A DNA stretch of 64,000 bases from Halioglobus sp. (GTDB lineage: Bacteria; Pseudomonadota; Gammaproteobacteria; Pseudomonadales; Halieaceae): the NCBI GenBank assembly GCA_029246385.1, contig JAQWNG010000012.1, positions 1-64,000 of the forward strand, read 5' to 3'. Positions 8,947 to 16,445 of this stretch are shown here, piece after piece. Position 1 is the stretch's first letter. Each line of letters starts with the position of its first letter. The position numbers were made by a program, and so were the translations under genes. The notes beneath the pieces were generated by a model. It had not been told where the DNA came from. It saw only the letters and a program-made list of their open reading frames with translations, and made no database searches.

Positions 8947-9268
8947 AGATGTCACCGAGCGAGAACATTTGCTGCGTCGGGACTATCATCAGCAGACTGC
9001 GCGTATTCACTGGCATGAGCTGCAAACGTATTATGCTGGCGGTAGCGTAATTAGAGTGGTGTCCGGATTGAATCTGGTGGAGGTTGCGGTGCAACTGGGT
9101 CTCGATAATACGGCCTGCTTTCAGCGCTGGATAGAAAACGGTGACGTGGCGGCCGTTAGCGACGAGCAGGCATTGATCTGGTATGAAGGCAACGCAGAAC
9201 TGTGGGCGGTGGTGGCAGCCCCTTGGGTGCTAGTGCAGCAGCCCGGCGACGCTAACCTTACTGAATAA
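8939..9268 (+). CDS. DUF2288 family protein
   Basis: 109 residues beginning MDEDVTEREHLLRRDY. The sequence follows the DUF2288 pattern: TARIHWHELQTYYAGG, an LNLVEVAVQL helix, a WIENGDVAAVSDEQA segment and the conserved WAVVAAPWVLVQ. No molecular function is known for the family. Its ATG lies inside the end of the hydrolase gene (8-bp overlap), so the two are likely co-translated. It converges with the M48 gene, whose end overlaps it by 11 bp. Confidence 0.85.
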   Translation: MDEDVTEREHLLRRDYHQQTARIHWHELQTYYAGGSVIRVVSGLNLVEVAVQLGLDNTACFQRWIENGDVAAVSDEQALIWYEGNAELWAVVAAPWVLVQQPGDANLTE

Positions 9269-10655
9269 CCTTGACCCAATCTCCAATGCGCAGCTCGCCC
9301 CGTGGATAAAGTCCATTAAGCAGTCGAAGCTGAGCATCTGCATTAGGTATGCGCATGCTTGCCGCAAGACTGGATATGGTGGCGCCGCGTGGCACCTGAA
9401 TATAGTGCACATAATAGCCCGATGAACCTTGTTGCTCCGCCATTAGCGTGGGTCGAAAACTCTCGATAATAGACAGCAGAACGCCATCTTCCCGCGCAAA
9501 GCTTTGTGCCTTGCCGTCAAAAAGATAACTGAGATTATTGAAATCGACGACACCAAGTCGACGCGATTTCTCAGCGCTACTGGCAACCGCTGTGTAGCCT
9601 TTCAATCCGAATTGACGCAACGCAATACCGGCACTTAGGGTCCCGGTAGCATTTTTTTCCAGTACTGATCGAGGCGTTAGCCCAGGGTCTCGACGTCTTA
9701 TACTGATAGACAGCTCTGCACTGCCATCCGGTGCACGGGCGACGATGCTCGTTGAGCCCGCTCTGACTGTCCATCCCAATGGTTGTTCAAACGTGAAGCC
9801 GAGTTTTTTGTGGTAATAGCGATTCTCTGCACGTTCGCTCTGCACGCTTTCGCCCCACACCAATCCTTCTATGTGCCGCTGAAATTCGCCGGGCACAGAC
9901 GGGTCATCAATTTGAGTTTCGCCACCGAGTTGCCCTGCGGTCTTAACCACTGTCTTCAGACGTTGATCGTTGCGCGGATGAGTGGCGTATAAGCCATGAT
10001 AAGACGCGATTGGTTTGCCGCCGTCTTTGGATTTTACGCGTTGGAACTGTTCTTGATCCTTAAGTACGCCAATGACCTCCAGCAATGAATCAGTATCATA
10101 GCCGGACTGATGCATGTACTGAGCGCCCAGTCCATCGGCTTCCAGTTCCATATCTCGACCGTAGCCGCTGATTAATTCGCTACCGTACATATTGGAGGCG
10201 CTTGCAAGGTCGCCGCTACCGGTAAGGACATAGGCGGTGGTCGCCACGACTGAATTTGTCAAGGACGCAGCTTGCTGGCGGTTGTGGTGACTGGCGGTAA
10301 TGTGGCCTATTTCATGGGCCAATACTGCGGCTAACTCCGCCTCGTTTTCCAGATAGGCCAGCAGTCCGCGGTTGACATAGATATACCCTCCCGGCGCGGC
10401 AAAGGCGTTAATGTCTGGGCTGTCGATGACCGTAAAGGTGAAGGTACTGTTGGGTTTGCCACTGTTGGCCACCAGACGTTGACCGATGCGATTGACATAG
10501 GCTTGTAGCGCCGGGTCCTTATAGATTGCGCCCTGAGTGAGCATTTTCGCATGCTGATTTTTACCGACAGAGGCGTTGCCCGCGCAGCCAGACAAAGATA
10601 TGAGTGCCGCTGCCACAACGCCGAAGGAAAACGCTCGAGAGAATTGGTTGCTCAC
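9258..10655 (-). CDS. M48 family metalloprotease lipoprotein with LysM-like C terminus
   Basis: 465 residues. A signal peptide with lipobox LSGC (Cys24) predicts a lipoprotein. The M48 zinc site is HEIGH at 114-118, with the third ligand in MELEAD (about 170-174). The last 50 residues (YVHYIQVPRGATISSLA ... LRIGDWVKVI) look like a LysM-type peptidoglycan-binding module. M48 lipoproteins such as BepA and LoiP act in outer-membrane protein quality control. Here the gene closes a 13-gene run encoding a TolQ-like channel and VWA proteins, 9 bp after the preceding gene, so it may process or clear parts of that complex. That role is inference. Confidence 0.9.
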   Translation of the reverse strand: MSNQFSRAFSFGVVAAALISLSGCAGNASVGKNQHAKMLTQGAIYKDPALQAYVNRIGQRLVANSGKPNSTFTFTVIDSPDINAFAAPGGYIYVNRGLLAYLENEAELAAVLAHEIGHITASHHNRQQAASLTNSVVATTAYVLTGSGDLASASNMYGSELISGYGRDMELEADGLGAQYMHQSGYDTDSLLEVIGVLKDQEQFQRVKSKDGGKPIASYHGLYATHPRNDQRLKTVVKTAGQLGGETQIDDPSVPGEFQRHIEGLVWGESVQSERAENRYYHKKLGFTFEQPLGWTVRAGSTSIVARAPDGSAELSISIRRRDPGLTPRSVLEKNATGTLSAGIALRQFGLKGYTAVASSAEKSRRLGVVDFNNLSYLFDGKAQSFAREDGVLLSIIESFRPTLMAEQQGSSGYYVHYIQVPRGATISSLAASMRIPNADAQLRLLNGLYPRGELRIGDWVKVIQ

Positions 10656-10664
10656 GTCTACCTC

Positions 10665-11321
10665 CTAGTACTCACTGGAGAGGAATTCCAGTAACTGATC
10701 ACCTATGCCATCGCAGGCGGCACCCTGCACCGGCGCGATAATGGGTATCGGGATAATTACAGCTGGCATATAGGACTGGCCTGAGGCACTGGTATTAACC
10801 TGACCCACTTCAGCTTGGTCTGTAAAGTCCCATATAGCCGCCTCATAATTGGCATCATGGCCCCAGGTTCCAAAGCCAAAGCAGCCATTGAGAGAGCAGG
10901 CCATGGACCCAGCGCCTTCAGTGCGCACTGTTGAGCCGTCTAGCCAAATGAGATACTCGAGCTTCAGTGCCAGCATTTTTTCCGCCACCGGTTTTTGCTG
11001 CAGTAGTTGCTCAATATTCTTGGGGTACAGGGGCGCAGTGCGCGGCTCAAACCAGGGATAAAGCGCGTTGAGAAATTCTAGTTCGTCAATTATCCTGATC
11101 GACTCGTCGTGCGAGGTAATATGGTCGCCCACGCAGGCAACGAAGTCCGGTTCGGTTTCATAGTCGCTGCTGTGGCGCCGTCCCAAAATTACCACGCTAG
11201 AATCGCCAATGCCTTCGGTCGGCTCGTTAAATGTCATTTCATCTACGGTGGACGTCACACATGCGGTGGTAAGTGATAGACCCGCGCACACAGCGAGTGT
11301 TCGAAAAAACGGCATATTCAT
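10665..11321 (-). CDS. Lipoprotein of unknown function
   Basis: 218 residues. The signal sequence ends in the lipobox LTTAC. The mature part has a motif SVVILGRRHSSDYETEPDF, a central helix-rich section and a GSMACSLNGCFGFGTWG stretch with two cysteines. I recognise no family. ATG 11321 overlaps the stop of the upstream lipoprotein gene by 4 bp, placing it firmly in the TolQ-VWA run. It is probably tethered in the periplasm or at the outer membrane. Confidence 0.75.
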   Translation of the reverse strand: MNMPFFRTLAVCAGLSLTTACVTSTVDEMTFNEPTEGIGDSSVVILGRRHSSDYETEPDFVACVGDHITSHDESIRIIDELEFLNALYPWFEPRTAPLYPKNIEQLLQQKPVAEKMLALKLEYLIWLDGSTVRTEGAGSMACSLNGCFGFGTWGHDANYEAAIWDFTDQAEVGQVNTSASGQSYMPAVIIPIPIIAPVQGAACDGIGDQLLEFLSSEY

Positions 11322-11971
11322 GGGTCGATTGCATCCGTCAGCGCGCCGCTATCAAGCAGCAAACCTCGCACGGTGGGAATTTGGCTGAACCGGCCCACAA
11401 AATTTGCCCCAGCATCCCGCAGCGCCATCACCGCAGCGAGGTTAACGGCCTCCTGATCGCTCTGTAAAAAGGCGGTGGGTGTTTTTCCGTAACTGCTCAT
11501 AGCCCACTCAGCAATCGGCTGTCCGCCTATCGTGACTAACTCAAAGCGATACCGCATCCAGATTTCATACACTTTAATTTGCGTATGTGCGGGTATAGCG
11601 TACTGCAGTTCCTCGACATGGGGAATCAATACGGCGTCTACAATTGGGCTTGATCGTCCCGCTTTAGGTGGACTGTCGAGTACGACGATCTGCTCGAACA
11701 TGCCGGCCAGCAGGTTATTCCACATTTGTACCTGAGCCGCGCCGGTGTTAACTACCCAACTGGATTCGTTGCGACTTTTGGTGCCATCAAAGAACTCGTG
11801 TTGCCTGAAGTCGTCCCCAAACCACACACCTAAAGTGAGCGGCAGCGGCTCGATCAGCGGAGGTGGGAAGTTACCTTGAACTATAACCTTATTTGGCCCG
11901 CAGCCAGCCAATATACACAACAGCAGTGCCGTAAGTAGGATGCGCCAGTGATGATAGTTAACGGAAGTCAT
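11318..11971 (-). CDS. Lipoprotein of unknown function
   Basis: 217 residues from the chosen start, with the lipobox LAGC after a hydrophobic signal (ILLTALLLCILAGC). The mature region has a strand-rich pattern (LPLTLGVWFGDDFR ... KVYEIWMRYRFELVTIGGQPI ... WAMSSYGKT) and no family I can name. An upstream ATG at 12013 adds 14 residues and a larger overlap; 11971 is preferred because it puts the signal peptide near the N terminus. It still overlaps the second VWA gene by 14 bp. Confidence 0.75.
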   Translation of the reverse strand: MTSVNYHHWRILLTALLLCILAGCGPNKVIVQGNFPPPLIEPLPLTLGVWFGDDFRQHEFFDGTKSRNESSWVVNTGAAQVQMWNNLLAGMFEQIVVLDSPPKAGRSSPIVDAVLIPHVEELQYAIPAHTQIKVYEIWMRYRFELVTIGGQPIAEWAMSSYGKTPTAFLQSDQEAVNLAAVMALRDAGANFVGRFSQIPTVRGLLLDSGALTDAIDP

Positions 11972-12965
11972 TGAGTGCGACAAACGTGCCGCCATTCCGA
12001 TCAGTAAGTTCACGCATTAGCGTGGCAAATCGAATGCCCGTCGTCTGTAGATGAGGTGCACGAGTGAATTGCACCGGAAACCCCACAGCGTGAATGCGCA
12101 CCAGCCGATCGCCATTAGCATCGACTCGATTGATTCGGTCTACGGTATCAATGACCTGAGAGATAGAGTTGCCGGTGAATTCATCTCCGAATACGTAGAT
12201 ACTAATTTTTTTATCCGGCGCCGCGAATGCGCGAATAGCAGTTTCAATACCTTCCACCGGGCTGGAGTTACTAAAAACATTCCAGCTGCGCAGATTTTTT
12301 ATGATCACTTCGCGCCTTCCGGGGGTATCGGGTATCCATCTGCCGCGGTAGCTAGGAAACATGTACTTCCCCATGTCGTTCATGACTTGTATGCCTTTGA
12401 CTTTAGGGTAGATGCTTAGCGTCGCTTGTACCTCTTTAAGTACCCGGTCCCAAGCATAGGAATACATAGAGCCAGATGTATCAATTACAAAAATGATGTA
12501 CTCGCTGTCAACCGGGATGCCACCGATCAATTGATTTTTCGAGCGGTACTGTGTGCCCAAAAGGCGCTCCATTTCTTCGGTCAGCGTCTGCTTTGCAACA
12601 GCTAACTGCCCTGAAATGGCTGAATTGCTGCTGGTTTCCACCTGCAAGCTATCGTGGCGGGACTTGACGCTGGCCATCTGACCACGCAGGATTGCGATAC
12701 GCTCTTCGTGTTCAGACAGCTGTTCCTGTTTTGCGTTCAGGTCCCGGTTGAGAATATTTGTTTCGCCTCGGATCTCAAAAACCTGTTGTTGCAGCTCCAC
12801 CAGCGTGCCTTCGAGGTTTACAGTGGAGGCCTCGATGATTTGCGGTTCTGCCGTTTTGGTGATCATGAGTAGCAGAATGATGGCACCGAAGCCGCAACAG
12901 ATGACATCAAGAAACGACAGTGAAAACTCTTCCGGAGCCCTTCCTCTCCCTCTGCGCCGTGCCAT
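11958..12965 (-). CDS. Membrane-anchored VWA protein with TolR-like N terminus (second of pair)
   Basis: 335 residues from ATG 12965, which joins the previous stop as TGATG. Residues 1-13 are basic (MARRRGRGRAPEE). The segment FSLSFLDVICCGFGAIILL forms one membrane helix with Asp20 at its start. A coiled coil of about 90 residues follows, then a VWA domain with the MIDAS signature DTSGS (Asp162, Ser164, Ser166) and a later FGDEF acidic site. The layout (cytoplasmic tail, Asp-bearing helix, periplasmic domain) copies TolR/ExbD, but a metal-binding VWA domain replaces their periplasmic fold. Partner in function is probably the TolQ-like channel three genes upstream. Confidence 0.85.
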   Translation of the reverse strand: MARRRGRGRAPEEFSLSFLDVICCGFGAIILLLMITKTAEPQIIEASTVNLEGTLVELQQQVFEIRGETNILNRDLNAKQEQLSEHEERIAILRGQMASVKSRHDSLQVETSSNSAISGQLAVAKQTLTEEMERLLGTQYRSKNQLIGGIPVDSEYIIFVIDTSGSMYSYAWDRVLKEVQATLSIYPKVKGIQVMNDMGKYMFPSYRGRWIPDTPGRREVIIKNLRSWNVFSNSSPVEGIETAIRAFAAPDKKISIYVFGDEFTGNSISQVIDTVDRINRVDANGDRLVRIHAVGFPVQFTRAPHLQTTGIRFATLMRELTDRNGGTFVALNDFR

Positions 12966-14056
12966 CAGGGCCAGTCCCTTGAGGGACTCAGCAGTGAGCC
13001 TCGGGTGGACTGTGCGAGTTGCCACAGCTCTGATACTGCCATGGGGTCACCCTCCATCGGGAGCAGTATGATGTTGACCGGCACGTTGGCGGGTAGTTGG
13101 CGGATCGCTTGAGCATACAGTTGCTGACGGGCTTGGCCGCTGACTTTACTGCCGCGTGGGCGAGTCGTTCCCTGCGTTGGAAGGCCGTCAGTAATCAGGA
13201 AAATATTATCGGGCAGTGGCGATAGTTTTTGTAGCGCAATAAAGGCATTTTCTAGACTGGTTCCGCCACTGGGCGTTATTTTACGCAGCACGGCTGATAA
13301 TGTTGTCAGCTGTGGCTGATCCGCGACCTTTAGCCACTTATTGTCGGTGTTGGGTAACGCGGATGTTGCTGCGGTGTTAAAGGCAATGACTTGGTAGTGA
13401 CTGGAGACCGGCAGCTGCGCTGTCAGCCAATCTACCGTGTTAAGACTCTGGGTCCACTTGTCGGACTTGCGTTGAATTGACTCGCTCATATTTCGCAGAC
13501 GGATGATTTGCACCACCTTCTCCGCCAGCATACTGGCAGATACGTCGAGCAGTATGGCAATGTGACTTCCTCCAAGGTTCAAGCCTGTTAAATATTGACG
13601 GTCTCCTTGTCCGATGAAGTCGCGGGCATTATTGCCACCACTGTCTTGGCTTGCCCGTCGCAATGCTTCTACCTCCGCTTCGAGCGACAGCAGTTCAGCC
13701 TTTAAGCGCTCAATATCGCTGCTGTCAGTATAGCCATCAAGTTTGCGCGCTTCTATTTGCGCTTCATAGTTTGCCATATCCTGAGCGATGCGAGTCGCCA
13801 GGCCTTGTGCTTCTGCACTTTTCAGGTCTATCTCTGACAATGTATTACGCAATCGTACTAAGCCTTCTTTGCCTTCAGTGATATCCTCATTGAGTAAATT
13901 AACCTCCGACAAGAGGTCTTCGTTGAGCTCTGTTTTCTGTTCTACGATACCGTGATTCATAATGAGGAATACGAGAATGACCGCGCCAAAGCCGCAGGAC
14001 ATGATGTCCAGAAAACTGAGGTTAAAGGTGGTAAATTCTCGTTTCTTTTTGGCCAT
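12965..14056 (-). CDS. Membrane-anchored VWA protein with TolR-like N terminus (first of pair)
   Basis: 363 residues. Basic tail MAKKKRE, then the membrane segment FNLSFLDIMSCGFGAVILV with Asp17 at its cytoplasmic side, a coiled coil (about 36-135), and a VWA domain (about 163-355). A complete MIDAS is visible: DVSAS at 171-175, Thr266 in SGGTS, and Asp290 in LITDG. It shares the LSFLD-xxx-CGFGA-xIL motif with the next gene but differs through the rest, so they are old paralogues or built on the same anchor. It begins 5 bp after the actin-like gene. Likely binds a protein ligand through a divalent cation. Confidence 0.87.
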   Translation of the reverse strand: MAKKKREFTTFNLSFLDIMSCGFGAVILVFLIMNHGIVEQKTELNEDLLSEVNLLNEDITEGKEGLVRLRNTLSEIDLKSAEAQGLATRIAQDMANYEAQIEARKLDGYTDSSDIERLKAELLSLEAEVEALRRASQDSGGNNARDFIGQGDRQYLTGLNLGGSHIAILLDVSASMLAEKVVQIIRLRNMSESIQRKSDKWTQSLNTVDWLTAQLPVSSHYQVIAFNTAATSALPNTDNKWLKVADQPQLTTLSAVLRKITPSGGTSLENAFIALQKLSPLPDNIFLITDGLPTQGTTRPRGSKVSGQARQQLYAQAIRQLPANVPVNIILLPMEGDPMAVSELWQLAQSTRGSLLSPSRDWP

Positions 14057-14061
14057 GACAG

Positions 14062-15357
14062 CTAGGTCACCACTTCAATTAACAGCGCCACATCGCTGCC
14101 ATCCGGACTGATACTAATTGCGTCGCCACAGAACAAAATTTGGTCAGATCGGTACGTGACGCCATTCACTGTTGCCGCCGTGGTGCTGTCACGAAGTTGC
14201 CAGCCTGCGGCACTGCGATATATATTCCAGCCCGATTCTAGTGGCGTTCCTGATGCAATTAAGGGTCGTGCCTTATGCTGATAAAGAACGTGTGTAGGTT
14301 GCGCTGCCGACACGTGTGCTTCAGTGGCGCGGCGCGATGGTGTTGCCTGCGACACTTTATTTGATGAGTCAGATGAAACCCCCTCTACAGAGAGACACGG
14401 CAGGGCCGTTACGAAGCTGAGAGCTTGTTCACGTTGAACTAAACGGTCCTGATGCGATTGCAGCGCACGACGGACGTCGTCTTCTTGCAAAACCTCTATT
14501 TGCTCAAATTGGTTGGTCAGTCCCGGCAGTAATGTCGCCAGTGGGTCGATAATGACATGATCTTCGGGACGTAGAATCCCTATGGTGTTGCGAGCGCTGT
14601 CGAATAGTCGTTTGCCTGCTGCCTGCAGTTCATGCGCGCTGACGCGCGCCTGATAACCGTTGATCTCCAGATTGGTTTCGGAGGCATTCTGCAGCGTATG
14701 CAAAGCGGCGGGCAGAGCATCGTATAACTGCTGCTCGCTGTCCCCCTTCCGGCGGGGATCGAAACGAGTCTGGCGCACGAACGCGGCGGCAATCAGTTCC
14801 ACTAGTTGCTCCTGCAGTTGCAATAAGCCACAACCGGGTAAAGGTGTAGTGCACTGCAGTTCGGTTTGGTGGTCCTGTCTGATGAGCTCTGAAATCACGG
14901 CCTGATGGAGCTGAATCTCCAAATGAAAAAGGCGGTCGCCGTGGCGATGAAGACTGGCCAGTGCCACGCTGCGATTGACTAACCCCACGGCGTCAAACGG
15001 ACACTGCTCTATGATTCCCAGCAGCAGGGCGAGTTGCTCATGCTGCATGCTTCCCGACACGGCCAGTAATACTTCAGTGGGCCCCTTCGCTTCTTTATGC
15101 AGCTGCTGCAAGTGTGCGTGAGCAAGGTCCCCGTTGTGCCGCGCATGGCCTAGCGAGGGCTGCAATAGTTCGGTGCTCAGTTGCCACCAATAGCGGGTGT
15201 TAATATCCCTTGGCTGCAATCTGGCCGCGGCCCGCGCTGGTGAGCCAAACAGGTACTCTTTTTCATGCAACAGCACATAGCCGGGGCTTTGCACTGTTGT
15301 GCCCTCATGCCATAGCTGCAGGTTGCAGTCGTTGAGATCCAGTACACCAATACTCAT
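14062..15357 (-). CDS. Actin/Hsp70-like protein with C-terminal FHA-like domain
   Basis: 431 residues without signal or membrane segment, hence cytoplasmic. The N-terminal part reads like an actin-fold ATPase: an opening VLDLNDCNLQLWHEG strand-turn, YLFGSPARAAARLQPRDI resembling the Hsp70-type region, and the second-domain pattern VLLAVSGSMQHEQLALLLGI ... GLVNRSVALASL. The last 70 residues contain VNGVTYRSDQILFCGDAISI, the typical late strands of an FHA domain, which binds phosphothreonine peptides. Both assignments are pattern-based and need structural checking. ATG 15357 overlaps the stop of the TolQ-like gene as TAATG, so the two are coupled. Confidence 0.65.
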   Translation of the reverse strand: MSIGVLDLNDCNLQLWHEGTTVQSPGYVLLHEKEYLFGSPARAAARLQPRDINTRYWWQLSTELLQPSLGHARHNGDLAHAHLQQLHKEAKGPTEVLLAVSGSMQHEQLALLLGIIEQCPFDAVGLVNRSVALASLHRHGDRLFHLEIQLHQAVISELIRQDHQTELQCTTPLPGCGLLQLQEQLVELIAAAFVRQTRFDPRRKGDSEQQLYDALPAALHTLQNASETNLEINGYQARVSAHELQAAGKRLFDSARNTIGILRPEDHVIIDPLATLLPGLTNQFEQIEVLQEDDVRRALQSHQDRLVQREQALSFVTALPCLSVEGVSSDSSNKVSQATPSRRATEAHVSAAQPTHVLYQHKARPLIASGTPLESGWNIYRSAAGWQLRDSTTAATVNGVTYRSDQILFCGDAISISPDGSDVALLIEVVT

Positions 15358-16154
15358 TAGTGCGCCACCAGAAAGCGCAACAGACGCTTGTCAGCATAAC
15401 GTTGGTTGTCGAGTACCAAGCGCTCCTGCGACAGTTGTAATTGGTGTAGGCAGAACATAATGATAATGCTTAGCACCAACGCAACGAAGGTGCTGTTGAA
15501 TGCGACTCCTAGACTCGCAGTGACGCCCGAAATATCGCCGGCTACTGCCTTATAGGCCTGTCCCAGTGCATCGCCGATGCCGCGCACGGTGCCGATAAAT
15601 CCGATGGAGGGTATGGCCCATGCGATGTAGCGCACCATCGACATTTCAGAATCGAGTCTATCGGATTCGATTTCACAGTTTTCTTTTATTGTGTCAGAGA
15701 CCGCCTGAATGCTGCCGGTGGTGGCAAATCGTTGCAGCGCTGAGAGTAGCGTGCGCGGCAGCAGATATTCTTGGTCAGCAACCGGCAGTGATTCTATGGC
15801 GCGACTGTATTCGCGAGCATCTTCTGGCAGCACCGTGGTGCCCTCTGGAATATCGAGCAGATGGCGGTCAAGCATATTGCGTTCTCGCATTCCTAGGCGA
15901 GCCTTGTAGCCCATAATCGCCAACGCCCAGATTAGCAGGATAAAGCAAGACTCTTGCTCATAATTGCCGATTACCACCGCCAGACTGCGTGTGCTGACCA
16001 CGTCTTGGCCAGCCGCCTGCTGCGCCGCTTCAAGTTCCAGGTGCGCTTTTGCACTGGGACGTATCACCCCAACGTACAGCGCATGTACGACGATAATAGC
16101 GATCAGCAGTGCGAACAACTGATAGATAAATTCGGATGACATTTTCTGCTTCAT
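15357..16154 (-). CDS. MotA/TolQ/ExbB-like proton channel protein
   Basis: 265 residues. Predicted membrane segments lie near 9-31, 67-84, 172-194 and 207-234. The family core is clear: IPSIGFIGTVRGIGDALGQA followed by GDISGVTASLGVAFNSTFVAL, matching the TolQ/ExbB pattern of a GLLGTVxGM helix and a GI(S)xAL-xT helix with a pore-facing Thr/Ser. Relatives form pentamers that use the proton gradient to move a TolR, ExbD or MotB partner. No such partner gene is present nearby except the two VWA proteins downstream. AGGACA stands before ATG 16154. Confidence 0.9.
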   Translation of the reverse strand: MKQKMSSEFIYQLFALLIAIIVVHALYVGVIRPSAKAHLELEAAQQAAGQDVVSTRSLAVVIGNYEQESCFILLIWALAIMGYKARLGMRERNMLDRHLLDIPEGTTVLPEDAREYSRAIESLPVADQEYLLPRTLLSALQRFATTGSIQAVSDTIKENCEIESDRLDSEMSMVRYIAWAIPSIGFIGTVRGIGDALGQAYKAVAGDISGVTASLGVAFNSTFVALVLSIIIMFCLHQLQLSQERLVLDNQRYADKRLLRFLVAH

Positions 16155-16163
16155 TAGGGTGTC

Positions 16164-16442
16164 CTATATATCGACCGGAAAGGAGACGGGTACGTCCTCG
16201 GAAATTTTTTCTGAGGAGCGGTAATCAAAGGGTGAATTATTGTCTGCGGTTGAGGCGGCTTTTTTTTGTGGTGACCTTTCGGATGCGGTTGCTTGTTGTG
16301 CCACATCGCTTTTATTACTGCTGTCAATAGTGGGTTCTTGCGGGGCTTGTGGCGTATCGGTCGGCACAGACTGGGCAGCCACGGGTGCGCCTAACGGAGA
16401 CAGAGCGAGCAACAGGGGAAGTATTAGTCGTGGTTTGATCAT
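16164..16442 (-). CDS. Small exported protein of the TolQ-VWA cluster
   Basis: 92 residues. A clean signal peptide (MIKPRLILPLLLALSPLGAPVAAQ) is followed by a Ser/Thr/Gln/Ala-rich stretch likely to be disordered, ending in the compact tail SPFDYRSSEKISEDVPVSFP. The tail is the only ordered-looking part and may be a docking peptide for another member of the cluster. It lies 3 bp after the PEGA gene and 9 bp before the TolQ-like gene. No family recognised. Confidence 0.7.
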   Translation of the reverse strand: MIKPRLILPLLLALSPLGAPVAAQSVPTDTPQAPQEPTIDSSNKSDVAQQATASERSPQKKAASTADNNSPFDYRSSEKISEDVPVSFPVDI

Positions 16443-16445
16443 CGG

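Noticed and set aside
9038-9049. GGCGGTAGCGTA, close to the ops/JUMPstart element bound by RfaH
   Set aside because: It lies inside the DUF2288 coding sequence (encoding part of AGGSVIR), far from the polysaccharide genes, and lacks the following T-rich part. Chance match.
11958-16154. Possible Zorya-type anti-phage defence (MotA-like channel plus partner)
   Set aside because: Zorya pairs the channel with an OmpA/MotB-like ZorB and cytoplasmic helicase or nuclease proteins. None of these is present; the partners here are VWA proteins and lipoproteins.
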